A stretch of 64,000 nucleotides of DNA from Erysipelotrichales bacterium (GTDB lineage Bacteria; Bacillota_I; Bacilli_A; Erysipelotrichales; Erysipelotrichaceae), in contig CAJTFG010000001.1 in NCBI GenBank assembly GCA_910575705.1, positions 807,217 to 871,216 of the forward strand, given 5' to 3'. Shown piece after piece: positions 45,901-54,250 of this stretch. Position numbers and translations under genes: made by a program. Within the stretch, counting starts at the first letter, position 1; each line of letters opens with the position of its first letter. The notes under the pieces were generated by a model that saw only the letters and a program-made list of their open reading frames with translations, was not told the DNA's origin and made no database searches.

Positions 45901-46141
45901 GACGATCATCATCGGTCTGGGAGCCGGTCTGATGGGGATCGGTATTACCGTTTTGCTTTTGATACCGGGAAATCACATCATCCATTCGATCGCAGGACAG
46001 ACGAATATCAATGCGATCTTACCGGTACCGGCAGGCTGTATCCTCGTTTTATTAAGTATGGTACTGACGTTGATCGGCGGCATACTGCCCTCACGAAAAG
46101 CGGCCAAAGAAGATCCGGTGTCCGCGTTGCGCAATGAATGA
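42923..46141 (+). CDS. Fused ABC ATPase-FtsX permease (MacB-like exporter)
   Basis: A 1072-residue protein. Residues 1-235 are an ATPase: GPSGSGKTT (about 38-46), LSGGQMQRV, LLADEPTG. A helix near 265-290 starts the permease, then a very large extracytoplasmic region (about 295-920, rich in alanine, glutamine and leucine between 640 and 850), and three closing helices with the FtsX signature (VLERKKEIGILRAVGASRHNI). Such transporters act in peptide or lipoprotein export, or as mechanical couplers to wall enzymes. AAGGAG before the ATG. Confidence 0.85.
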   Translation: MLQLKQIYKEYKTGDLVQKALDGVDLNLRDNEFVAILGPSGSGKTTLLNIIGGLDRYDSGDLIINGISTKQYKDRDWDSYRNHTIGFVFQSYNLIPHQTLLANVEIALTISGVSKKERKERAKNALKQVGLLEQAHKKPNQLSGGQMQRVAIARSLVNDPDILLADEPTGALDSETSVQVMNLLKEVAKDRLVVMVTHNPELAEEYATRIVHLRDGKIRSDSAPFMVDEKDLKEPEHKTMGRSSMSFSTALSLSFHNLQTKKARTLLTSFAGSIGIIGIALILSLSTGVNTYIQSIEEETLSEYPLQIQSTGIDITSMMMGISEDNTVVSDDDIQVSQMITKMFSRIGSNDLVSFRQFLESGQSDIKKYVKAIDYKYNVVPQIFQADMEHIRQVNPDTSFRALGLGSANSSNSLMSMAMSTDVFYPLPSDTSLYEHQYDLKAGHWPASYKECILVLTPKGSMSDFLLYTLGLRDPNELDQMITQFSNEEAVTIPSDISAYSYTDILGRSFKLVNAVDYYVYDEEYKVYRDKSSDDAYMKKLVSEAEDLTIVGIVQPKEGAAATMLKQGIYYPSSLISHIMENAGSSSIVKAQIADPQINVFTGKRFDETDGKAADFDMTSLFDIDTDKLQSAFQIDESKLNMGDLQQTLGNVSLPPLDLNNVFGSLDIQITAQQTEVITAHLAEGYQEYIRQHPEADIRQLEAHFSAYLQTPQAMQIVQAKIAEIVLAGNDMDAVNQLLQALMAELMSGYGEYAAANGLPQLNDWSTYFLDYLNSPEARAIIAQDLGALMSESGLEKQLSAYMRTYMQSAMKPISEAMQAELMNMGSAMAGAVRFDADAFAQAIQFHMDEEDLSELLAAMMTKEVASYDGNLKKLGYADVDKPSEIAIYPKNFESKGYVLDILDNYNETMKTEDEEKIITYTDFVGTLMSSVTDIVNVISYVLVAFVAISLVVSSIMIGVITYISVLERKKEIGILRAVGASRHNISQVFNAETIIIGLGAGLMGIGITVLLLIPGNHIIHSIAGQTNINAILPVPAGCILVLLSMVLTLIGGILPSRKAAKEDPVSALRNE

Positions 46142-46143
46142 TC

Positions 46144-46168
46144 AAGGGCGGCTTTGCCGTCTTTTTTC
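46144..46168 (+). terminator. Terminator after the ABC exporter
   Basis: GGCGGC, TTTG loop, GCCGTC, then T6 (one wobble pair). Confidence 0.7.
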
Positions 46169-46239
46169 GTGTATCTGTTTTTTATTCGTCTTGCATTATG
46201 ATAAAATACATATGTATTCATATCCGAAAGGAGGAGCTT

Positions 46240-46683
46240 ATGATAGCTTATCAACGTTTGCAAAGCAATGATGATGTATGGTTGAAGCGGATCGTAAAAA
46301 CGTTTCGACAGCAGGAATTGACCGATGAAAAAGCAAGGGAAATCCTTCAAAACAAAAAGATCCGAATATGGATGGCTTATGAGGAGGAACACGTATGCGG
46401 ATATGTGCTCGCATACGTCTTACCGCGGATTGATATGGGAGATGATATGCTGATGATCTATCATTGTTTTGTACATGAGAATTATCAACACCGTCATATA
46501 GCGGAAGAGATGATGCGCAGGGTGATAGATGATGCGAGAAAAAGCAGTATGCATTATACGTTCTTGATCACACAGGAAGATAATTCACCGGCCAATGCCT
46601 TGTATCAGAAGCTGGGAGGCCATCTCCATGAAGAAAATAAAAACGTCTATTATTGGTATGGAACCGGGGAACCGAAATTGTAA
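46240..46683 (+). CDS. GNAT-family N-acetyltransferase
   Basis: A 147-residue acetyl-CoA-dependent transferase: CGYVLAYVL strand, the pyrophosphate loop NYQHRHIAEEMMRRV, and NSPANALYQKLGG at the end. Acceptor unknown. ATG 46240 follows AAAGGAGG at ideal spacing; a longer in-frame extension to 46138 has none. It is 14 bases before ppa. Confidence 0.8.
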   Translation: MIAYQRLQSNDDVWLKRIVKTFRQQELTDEKAREILQNKKIRIWMAYEEEHVCGYVLAYVLPRIDMGDDMLMIYHCFVHENYQHRHIAEEMMRRVIDDARKSSMHYTFLITQEDNSPANALYQKLGGHLHEENKNVYYWYGTGEPKL

Positions 46684-46697
46684 CAGGAGGAGCATAT

Positions 46698-47198
46698 ATG
46701 AAAGATGATGTGGTAGAGGCTGTCGTAGAAATACCGTTTCGCTCGAGGAATAAATATGAAATCGATAAGAAAACGGGTAAGATACGACTTGACAGAGTAT
46801 TGTATTCCGCCATGGGATATCCCACGGAATACGGGATCATTGAACACACGCTGGCGCCGGATGGAGATCCTTTGGATATTTTGATCATCGGTACGGAGCC
46901 GACGTATCCGGGATGTATCGTTCCGTCTCGCGTGGTGGGATATCTGACGATGATCGATAACGGGAAAGAGGATTATAAGCTGATTTCCGTCGTGGACTGT
47001 GATCCTCGATACGATGAAGTTAAAGAATTGAAAGACGTATCGCCGTTCGTATTGAAGGAGATCAAGAACTTTTTTGAAAATTATAAGACACTGCAGGATA
47101 TTGAGGTAGTCGTCGGCGCTTATCATGAAAAGAAAGAAGCATTGGAGTTGATCAAAAGCTGCCGTGAGTGCTACAAAGAGCGTGGAAATGAAGAGTAA
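46698..47198 (+). CDS. ppa: Inorganic pyrophosphatase, family I
   Basis: A 166-residue enzyme that hydrolyses PPi. EIPFRSRNKYEIDKKTG and YPTEYGIIEHTLAPDGDPLDILI carry the active-site lysine, glutamate, tyrosine and aspartates; VDCDPRYDEVKELKDVSP completes the metal site. AGGAGG lies 7 bases before ATG 46698. Overlaps the next gene by 11 bases. Confidence 0.93.
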   Translation: MKDDVVEAVVEIPFRSRNKYEIDKKTGKIRLDRVLYSAMGYPTEYGIIEHTLAPDGDPLDILIIGTEPTYPGCIVPSRVVGYLTMIDNGKEDYKLISVVDCDPRYDEVKELKDVSPFVLKEIKNFFENYKTLQDIEVVVGAYHEKKEALELIKSCRECYKERGNEE

Positions 47199-47973
47199 TT
47201 ATAAGATCAAAGCGGTTTTTTTCGATGTTGACGGAACATTGCTTTCTCATCGCCATGGAAGTGTTCCGATAAGTGCAAAGACCGCTATGTATCGGCTGCG
47301 GGAGATCGGTATCAAGGTTTTTGCGGCAACCGGCCGGCATATGCTGGAGCTGGAACAGCTGTCGGTATGTGATCTTCCTTTTGACGGATATGTCACGCTG
47401 AACGGACAGATCTGTCTGGATGTTAATAAGAACTTGCTGTATGCCGCACCTATTAAAGATGAGGATACACGGGAGATGGCGTCTGTCTTTGATCAGAGGA
47501 AGATCCCCGTCATGTTTATTGAACAGGATGATATGTATGTCAATTTTGTGAATACGGCAGTTGCGGATGCGCAGGCAGCCATTTCTTCGCCGGTTCCTTC
47601 CCTCGGTGTTTATACAGGCAATAAGATATATCAGTTCATTGTATTTGACAGGGAAGAGCAGGTGCAAAGGCTTATGAGGAAGCTTTCCGGCTGTGAGATG
47701 AGCCAATGGAATCCGTATGCGTTTGATGTGATTCCCAAAGATGGGGGAAAGGTCGCGGGGATTCGGCAGATCCTGCAGCATGTTCATATCTCGCGGGAAG
47801 AAATAATGGCTTTCGGTGATGGAGAGAACGACAAAGATATGCTGCGCTATGCCGGTATTGGGGTAGCGATGGGCAACGCCGATGCTTCTGTTAAACAGCA
47901 AGCGGATCATGTGACGGCGGATGTAGATCAAGACGGCGTTGCAAAGGCTTTGACTTTTTATGGGATATTGTAA
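47188..47973 (+). CDS. Cof-type HAD-IIB phosphatase
   Basis: A 261-residue HAD hydrolase: FFDVDGTLLS, AATGRH, KVAGIRQIL lysine and FGDGENDKDML. Starts inside ppa (ATG 47188), so the two are coupled. Substrate unknown; sugar phosphates are usual for this family. Confidence 0.83.
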   Translation: MKSNYKIKAVFFDVDGTLLSHRHGSVPISAKTAMYRLREIGIKVFAATGRHMLELEQLSVCDLPFDGYVTLNGQICLDVNKNLLYAAPIKDEDTREMASVFDQRKIPVMFIEQDDMYVNFVNTAVADAQAAISSPVPSLGVYTGNKIYQFIVFDREEQVQRLMRKLSGCEMSQWNPYAFDVIPKDGGKVAGIRQILQHVHISREEIMAFGDGENDKDMLRYAGIGVAMGNADASVKQQADHVTADVDQDGVAKALTFYGIL

Positions 47974-47975
47974 AT

Positions 47976-48001
47976 GTGATCAGCGTTCGCTGATCGCTTT
48001 T
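47976..48001 (+). terminator. Terminator
   Basis: TGATCAGCG-TT-CGCTGATC-type hairpin followed by GCTTTT. Confidence 0.7.
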
Positions 48002-48034
48002 CATGATGGAAGATCATAAGGATACATATATGAA

Positions 48035-48068
48035 TTTAAGGATTTTTTAAGATTTCCGCCTTTATAAT
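48035..48068 (+). promoter_or_regulatory. Regulated promoter with direct repeat TTTAAG-N5-TTTAAG
   Basis: TTTAAG at 48035-48040 and again at 48046-48051, 11 bases apart, lies 11 bases before TATAAT (48063-48068). There is no good -35; the repeat replaces it, as in promoters activated by OmpR-type regulators. The regulator may be the one encoded at 51263 in the same operon. The -10 box overlaps the in-frame ATG at 48067, which therefore cannot be the start. Confidence 0.6.
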
Positions 48069-48093
48069 GAAAAAAACAAGAAAGGGGAAACGT

Positions 48094-50481
48094 ATGCTGT
48101 TTCACATATTAAAGAAAGATCTGCAAAAAAGAAAAGGCGTGAATGTGATCCTGTTTCTTTTCATTACGCTCGCAACGGTATTTTTATCCAGCAGTGTAAA
48201 CAACATTCTCGTTGTAAATAATTCGATCGATTATTTTATGGAGTATGCGCATGTGCCGGATGTTATGATCTTAACGACCAATGCACAGGAAAAAAGCAGG
48301 CTGGATGCGTTTATGGAAACATCGAAACAGGATGGGGTCATTCGGGAATATGGGTATGAACGCTTGGTCCCGATTGCGGAACATTTTGTGTATTTGGAAA
48401 AAGGGAATTATCGGGAACAGCTGAACAGCGAGGGGATTTCTATCTTCTTAGGTACCACCGGTTTTGATTTTGTGAAGGTATTTGATGAGAACGGTGATCC
48501 TTTCCGGCTTCATCAAGGTGAAATCGCTTTGCCTCTCTCTTTTATGGATAAGCATGATCTGCATATTGGAGATGCGATTTCGATAAACGTGAACGGGGAA
48601 AGCAAGCGGTTTGTGATAACGGTAAAAATGAAAGATGCTGCTTTCGGCAATGATTTTGGCGGTATGCAGCGTATGATCCTTTCATCAAAAGAGTATGATG
48701 CGATTGCCGATACGATGGATTGTCTTGGATTATATTCTGTTCGTACCGATCAAAAACAGCTGTTTCAGGAAACGGTAGAAGAACAAAATTTTCTCAGTAT
48801 CATGCACGTGGTAACGGACGATATGTATCGCATGATGTATTCATTCGACATGATGATTGCCGGCTTGCTGATCAGCATAGGCTGCTGCCTGATCTTGATA
48901 TCCATGTTGGTCCTTCGCTTTACCCTTGTATTTACCATGGAAGAGCAATATCAGGAGATCGGAATTTTAAAAGCGATCGGTCTGCGGGATTTGGCGATTA
49001 AGAAGATCTACCTGATTAAATATCTCGTTATTGTAACGACAGGCGCTATATTGGGAATGCTGTTGGGGTTGCCGGTAAGCGGTTTTATGATCCGCAGTGT
49101 CAGCCGAAACATGATCCTTGAAAGCAGCAATACTCGTATCGGTGTTCACATCGGCTGCGCTTTGTTTATCATATTACTTGTTTTCGGCTTTTGTTACTTC
49201 TGTACGAAAAAGCTGAATCGGATCTCTGCAGTCCATGCGATTCGCGTAGGGCATAGCGGAGAGCGGTTTCAAAAGCTGCGCGGTTTTCGCCTGCATAGAT
49301 GCCGTCATCTTCCCGTAAGCACATATTTGGGAATGAATGATATTTTATCGCATAGCTCGCGTTATATCGTGCTGGTCATCACCTTTTGTATCAGTTTTAT
49401 CCTCATCACGATTCCTGTGAATACACTGAACACGATGAAAAGTGAAGAGATGTTCAGAAAGTTTATGCTGGATCCGCAAAGCGCCGTTTATGTGCGGGCG
49501 TTGGAAAAAAACAAGGGCGGATCGTATACAGAATCGCAAAGGCTGGAAGAAGATGTTGAAGAGCTTCGCATGGAATTGAAGGAAAAAGGATATGATACCC
49601 GCCTTTCCGTTGTTGAAATGTATTTTATATCATTCTCTGATCAAAAAGACGGGGTCGGCAAAAAAATAATGACGGCACAGGTAGCGGGGGAACACGGCGA
49701 TATGGAATATCTGGATTTTGATGAAGGAATAGCTCCCGAATTAGAAAATGAGATCGCGGTATCGAAAAATGTTTTATCAGAAAACGGATGGGTGATAGGA
49801 GACAGCATTTACGGCAGGATCAACGGAGTGGAACGGAAGTTTTTGATTACTGCCAGCTATACGGATTATATGCAGTTGGGGAACAGTGTTCGGTTGAATG
49901 CGAAACTGGATATGTACGAAGAAACGCTGTTTGGTTATTGGGCGGTCATGGTCGATATGGAAACGGATCTGTCACAAGAAGAACTTGCGGAACGCATGAA
50001 TCGTGAATTTCCTGATTATGAATGGCTCAGCGGACAGACGTTGCTGGATCGTAATATCGGCGATGTGCAGTCTTATTTAAAGGAACTGCTTTTTCCGATG
50101 ACTGCGATGCTCTGTGCCGTTATCATGCTAATAACGCTGCTGATGGAACGATTGTTTATCACGAGGGAAAAGGGAGAGATCGCTATGATGAAAAGCTGTG
50201 GATTTACGTATCATGCCATTTGCCGCTGGCAGCTGATCCGCATGACTTGTGTTGTTGCGGCGGCTATGATGATTTCTATTCCATTATCCTTTTTATCTAA
50301 TACATTCATATTGTGTCCCATCTTTGCCATCCTAGGGGCAGACATTGTGATCCAGTTGGATTGGCCGCAAGTATTTCTGATTTATCCGGCGATATTATTG
50401 GCAGGGATCTTATTGGCAACTCGTGTTGCCGCACGCAGTATTCGGCATATCGACATTCATGAGATGAATAATCTGGAATAG
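48094..50481 (+). CDS. FtsX-type ABC transporter permease
   Basis: A 795-residue permease with two copies of the FtsX module: a first helix at 20-40, an extracytoplasmic domain, three helices (about 255-395), then a repeat with a second domain (about 430-660) and three final helices. QEIGILKAIGLRDLAIKKI is the cytoplasmic FtsX signature. ATG 48094 follows AAAGGGG. With the ATPase 12 bases downstream and a two-component pair it forms an exporter or sensor unit, like peptide-resistance modules. Confidence 0.85.
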   Translation: MLFHILKKDLQKRKGVNVILFLFITLATVFLSSSVNNILVVNNSIDYFMEYAHVPDVMILTTNAQEKSRLDAFMETSKQDGVIREYGYERLVPIAEHFVYLEKGNYREQLNSEGISIFLGTTGFDFVKVFDENGDPFRLHQGEIALPLSFMDKHDLHIGDAISINVNGESKRFVITVKMKDAAFGNDFGGMQRMILSSKEYDAIADTMDCLGLYSVRTDQKQLFQETVEEQNFLSIMHVVTDDMYRMMYSFDMMIAGLLISIGCCLILISMLVLRFTLVFTMEEQYQEIGILKAIGLRDLAIKKIYLIKYLVIVTTGAILGMLLGLPVSGFMIRSVSRNMILESSNTRIGVHIGCALFIILLVFGFCYFCTKKLNRISAVHAIRVGHSGERFQKLRGFRLHRCRHLPVSTYLGMNDILSHSSRYIVLVITFCISFILITIPVNTLNTMKSEEMFRKFMLDPQSAVYVRALEKNKGGSYTESQRLEEDVEELRMELKEKGYDTRLSVVEMYFISFSDQKDGVGKKIMTAQVAGEHGDMEYLDFDEGIAPELENEIAVSKNVLSENGWVIGDSIYGRINGVERKFLITASYTDYMQLGNSVRLNAKLDMYEETLFGYWAVMVDMETDLSQEELAERMNREFPDYEWLSGQTLLDRNIGDVQSYLKELLFPMTAMLCAVIMLITLLMERLFITREKGEIAMMKSCGFTYHAICRWQLIRMTCVVAAAMMISIPLSFLSNTFILCPIFAILGADIVIQLDWPQVFLIYPAILLAGILLATRVAARSIRHIDIHEMNNLE

Positions 50482-50493
50482 GAGGAAGCAGAT

Positions 50494-51258
50494 ATGGAAG
50501 TATTGAAAGCGGAGCATTTATGTAAGACCTATATTGTAAACAAACGTCAGAATAATGTGTTGAGAAATATAAATCTGACAATACGGGAAAATGAGATGGT
50601 TGCCGTGATGGGACCGAGCGGTTCCGGTAAGACAACATTGCTGTATACTGTCAGCGGTATGGATCGGGCGACTGCCGGAAAGGTGAGCTTTTTTGGGAGA
50701 GAGCTTATGGATCTCTCTGCGAACCAGATGAGCGATTTGCGTCTTAAAGAGATGGGATTTGTGTTTCAACAGATGTATGTTCTGAAAAATCTTTCGGTTT
50801 ATGATAATATAATCTTACCTGCATATCAAAAGGCGGGATCGAAAAAAGAGCGTCAAGCCGTCAACGAACGGGCTCGCAAGCTCATGCATAAGCTGGGGAT
50901 CAGCGAAACGGCAGATAATGCCGTTACCGAAGTATCCGGCGGACAGCTGCAGCGTGCCTGTATTTGCCGCAGCTTGATCAACGCACCGAAGATCATATTT
51001 GCCGATGAACCTACGGGAGCTTTAAACAAGCAAAACTCGATAGAAGTCATGAGTGAATTTAACCGGATCAATGAGGAAGGAACGACCATTATGCTCGTAA
51101 CGCACGATATGAAGGTCGCTTCCCGCTGTGAACGGATACTGTATATCGAAGACGGTGTGATACGCGATGAAATGCATTTGGGGAAATGGCGCGATGCTTC
51201 AGATCAGGGAGCGAGAGAAAGATCGCTGAATGATTGGTTGATGAAGCTTGGATGGTAG
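50494..51258 (+). CDS. ABC transporter ATP-binding protein (MacB/BceA-type)
   Basis: A 254-residue ATPase: GPSGSGKTTLLYTVSGMD, FVFQQMYVLKNLSVYDNIILP, VSGGQLQRACI and IFADEPTGALN. Partner of the FtsX-type permease just upstream. AGGAGG before the ATG. Confidence 0.92.
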   Translation: MEVLKAEHLCKTYIVNKRQNNVLRNINLTIRENEMVAVMGPSGSGKTTLLYTVSGMDRATAGKVSFFGRELMDLSANQMSDLRLKEMGFVFQQMYVLKNLSVYDNIILPAYQKAGSKKERQAVNERARKLMHKLGISETADNAVTEVSGGQLQRACICRSLINAPKIIFADEPTGALNKQNSIEVMSEFNRINEEGTTIMLVTHDMKVASRCERILYIEDGVIRDEMHLGKWRDASDQGARERSLNDWLMKLGW

Positions 51259-51262
51259 AGAG

Positions 51263-51937
51263 ATGGATATTTTATTAGTTGAAAACAATATGGAATTAGC
51301 AGCTTTGATACAGGCCTTTCTGAATAAGGAAGGCTTTTCCCTTTGGCATGAAACAAGCGGGGAGGGCGCTGCCGACTGGCTGCAAGAGCATCATCCTAAG
51401 ATCATCCTTCTGGATATCATGCTGCCGGGAATGGATGGTTTTGCTTTTTGCCAGATGGTTCGCCGGCAATATGATGTTCCTATTTTGATCCTTTCCGCAA
51501 AGTCGGAAAAGGAAGATCAGCTTACAGGGTTTCAGCTGGGCGCGGATGACTATTTACAAAAGCCTGTGGATATTGATATCCTGCATGCGAAGATCCATGC
51601 TATATTGACGCGTGCATATGAGAAAACGCCATCGAAGACTATCGTTTCGGGTCAGCTTTCGATCGACATGTCCTCTCATAAGGTAAAGCTGCACGGACAT
51701 GATATCGAAGTGAATGCAAAGGAATATGAGCTGCTGTTATGCCTGGTAAAAAACGAGGGGAAAACACTGTCTAAAGAATTTTTATTTAATCATATTTGGG
51801 GGGCGGACAGCGAAAGTGAAAATCAGACGCTGACTGTACACATCAAAATGCTGCGTTCTAAAATCGAAGACGATCCCCGAAAACCAAAGCGAATTCAAAC
51901 CGTCTGGGGAGTTGGATACCGTTATGAGGAAGTTTAA
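51263..51937 (+). CDS. OmpR-family response regulator
   Basis: A 224-residue regulator. Receiver: acidic pair near the start (LLVENN, with E and N where D is common), phospho-acceptor in ILLDIMLPGMDGF, KP at LQKPVD. Winged-helix DNA-binding half from about residue 125 with LTVHIKMLRSKIEDDP. ATG 51263 is 5 bases after the ATPase stop. It probably controls the TTTAAG repeat promoter of its own operon. Confidence 0.9.
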   Translation: MDILLVENNMELAALIQAFLNKEGFSLWHETSGEGAADWLQEHHPKIILLDIMLPGMDGFAFCQMVRRQYDVPILILSAKSEKEDQLTGFQLGADDYLQKPVDIDILHAKIHAILTRAYEKTPSKTIVSGQLSIDMSSHKVKLHGHDIEVNAKEYELLLCLVKNEGKTLSKEFLFNHIWGADSESENQTLTVHIKMLRSKIEDDPRKPKRIQTVWGVGYRYEEV

Positions 51938-53186
51938 CGGGCTCATAGCGGGAGTCGTTTTGTTTTATATCATCCTTGCTGTCAGTGGATTTTGGCTGCT
52001 GTCAGCAACAGATAAAGATTCTTCACACGCATATCGTATTGAAATCAATCGATCTTATCATGCCATTACCGAGCAAGGCAGCCTCGATGCATGGAATGGA
52101 AAAGACTGTCGATATGTGGAAGATGTTGCCTTTCTTTCCGCATCTGCTTCTTTTCAAGAGACGTCGCTGTTTTTTGAAGAAGAAAACCGGCCGTATCATA
52201 TTCGGCCATGGTACGATTCTCAACAGTTGAAAGGGTATCTGAAATTCTTCTACAAAGAGCCTGTTTCGCATACATATGCTATATGGATATTGGAAGCGGT
52301 GCTTTTGATGATCGCATGTGCGATTCTCGCTTTGTTGTTATATATAAAGAAACATTTGATTCTCCCTTTTATCCGTTTACGAGAGCTTCCCGAAGAATTG
52401 GCAAAAGGACATTATAAAGGGGAGATAAAGGAAGAAAAAAACCGTTATTTGGGGCAGTTTCTCTGGGGGATGAGTCAGCTGAAAGACTGTCTTGATACCA
52501 GTCGAAAACGTCAGATGGAATTGGAAAAAGAGAAGAAACAAATGCTGCTGTCCTTGTCGCATGATATACGGACACCGCTGAATTTGATCAAACTATACGG
52601 CAGTGCGATCGAGAAATGTGTCTACGAAAAAGAAGAAGATATCTTGTATGCGGCTCATCAGATCGGTGAAAAGACGAATGAGATCGACGTTTACGTGGAT
52701 GCGCTCATGAAAGCATCGCGGGAGGATATTCTTGATATTCGTGTGCATATAGATGAATTTTATTTGAAGGATCTGGTAGAGGCGGTACGCGAAGAATTTC
52801 AGGAACTATGCGATATTCAAAAGATCGACTTATCGATCGGAACGTATGAGAATCGCTTGCTGCGAGGAGACATCCACCGTTTGCAGGAAGTGTTGGAGAA
52901 TCTGTTTGATAATGCTGTCAAATATGGAGATGGCGGTCGTATAGAAATGACGTTTTATGAAGAGGATTACTGTCAGATGATCCGCTTGTATAATACGGGC
53001 GAATGTGTCGATGAACAAGATCTGATCCATATTTTTGAAAGCTTTTTCCGCGGCCGCAACAGCAGTGGGAAGCCGGGATATGGAATGGGACTTTATATTT
53101 GTAAAGAGATCATGCGTAAACTTGACGGCGAGATATTTGTACAGAAAGATAAGGGCGGCATATCGTTTACAATCGTATTGAGGTAA
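51924..53186 (+). CDS. Sensor histidine kinase
   Basis: A 420-residue kinase: helix 1 (8-28), an outside domain of about 95 residues, helix 2 (about 120-142), a linker, dimerisation helix with LSLSHDIRTPLNLIKLYG (phospho-histidine), N box ENLFDNAVKYGDGG, and GYGMGLYICKEIMRKLDG. ATG 51924 overlaps the regulator by 14 bases. The large outside domain distinguishes it from intramembrane BceS-type kinases, so it may sense its ligand directly. Confidence 0.9.
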   Translation: MRKFNGLIAGVVLFYIILAVSGFWLLSATDKDSSHAYRIEINRSYHAITEQGSLDAWNGKDCRYVEDVAFLSASASFQETSLFFEEENRPYHIRPWYDSQQLKGYLKFFYKEPVSHTYAIWILEAVLLMIACAILALLLYIKKHLILPFIRLRELPEELAKGHYKGEIKEEKNRYLGQFLWGMSQLKDCLDTSRKRQMELEKEKKQMLLSLSHDIRTPLNLIKLYGSAIEKCVYEKEEDILYAAHQIGEKTNEIDVYVDALMKASREDILDIRVHIDEFYLKDLVEAVREEFQELCDIQKIDLSIGTYENRLLRGDIHRLQEVLENLFDNAVKYGDGGRIEMTFYEEDYCQMIRLYNTGECVDEQDLIHIFESFFRGRNSSGKPGYGMGLYICKEIMRKLDGEIFVQKDKGGISFTIVLR

Positions 53187-53230
53187 TGTATTTTCACGGT
53201 AATATCTGTTATAATAGAGCAGGTGATGAT

Positions 53231-54034
53231 ATGAAAGATATAAAGATGATCGTCTGTGATCTGGATGGCACGTTGTTGCGGGACGATAAGCAGATCAGCA
53301 TGGCTAACATACATGCGATACGAGAATGCCGAAAGAGAGGCTTGTTATTTGGGATCGCCAGCGGCCGTCCGATAGATCCGATCCTTACGTTGATGAAAGA
53401 ATGGGGCATACAGGATGACGTGGATTTTGTCTTGGGGATGAACGGCGGTATGTATTATGATTGCCATACGAAGAAAAAAGAAGAATACTATCTTTTGGAT
53501 GGAGAGATCATGAAAGAGATCATGGATCATTTCAAAGGAATGGATGTACGTTTCTTTATTTTTGACGGCAGTACGCGTTATGTCAACTATTCCGATGAAG
53601 AGACGAGAAGAAAAGCGCTTCTATATCATGAGATCGAGGTAGAAACGGATATGTATGCATTGTGCGAACGTCCGCATAATAAGCTTATCATCGCATGCGA
53701 TCCTTCCTATATGCCGGTTGTGGAGGCGCATGGCAAGCAATATAAAAATCCGGCCTGCGTTTGTTTTAAAACCGCTCCGGATCTGTTTGAATACGTTGAT
53801 CCGCGTATCAATAAAAGCTTTGGCGTTCAAAAAATGTGTGAACACTTAGGATATTCGATGAAACAGGTTCTCGCTTTCGGAGATACGAGCAACGATGTTG
53901 AAATGCTGCGCGATGCCGGCATCGGCGTATGGATGGTCAATGGTACCGAAGACGCCAAGGCGGTATGTGACGCAGTGACATGCAGCAATCAGGAGGACGG
54001 TGTGGCCTGCTATTTGAAAGAGCATATTCTTTAA
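53231..54034 (+). CDS. Cof-type HAD-IIB phosphatase
   Basis: A 267-residue HAD hydrolase: IVCDLDGTLLRDDKQI, IASGRPIDP, NKSFGVQKMC lysine and FGDTSNDVEML. Third of its kind in 12 kb. TATAAT at 53210-53215 gives it a separate promoter; ATG follows AGGTGAT. Substrate unknown. Confidence 0.84.
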   Translation: MKDIKMIVCDLDGTLLRDDKQISMANIHAIRECRKRGLLFGIASGRPIDPILTLMKEWGIQDDVDFVLGMNGGMYYDCHTKKKEEYYLLDGEIMKEIMDHFKGMDVRFFIFDGSTRYVNYSDEETRRKALLYHEIEVETDMYALCERPHNKLIIACDPSYMPVVEAHGKQYKNPACVCFKTAPDLFEYVDPRINKSFGVQKMCEHLGYSMKQVLAFGDTSNDVEMLRDAGIGVWMVNGTEDAKAVCDAVTCSNQEDGVACYLKEHIL

Positions 54035-54133
54035 TGTACTGTATGATCGGCATTGGGAATAAACTTGGAGGAAAATAGAAGGAAGATAAGAAAATATCCG
54101 TATGCGGTTTGTTTTTTGCCAATAATAAAACTA

Positions 54134-54158
54134 GCATCTCATACGAGATGTTTTTTTT
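54134..54158 (+). terminator. Terminator
   Basis: CATCTC-ATAC-GAGATG hairpin followed by eight T. Confidence 0.85.
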
Positions 54159-54250
54159 GTGGCAGTAGACTTCATGAAGAAATATTGCGGTAAAGACGCG
54201 CTTGCTGGAAAATAATGAAAGGTGCTGTCATATGCTGTAATGGTGATGTA

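Noticed and set aside
42923-53186. A new defence system in the ABC/HAD region
   Set aside because: All genes fit ordinary exporters, phosphatases and a two-component system; nothing points to defence.
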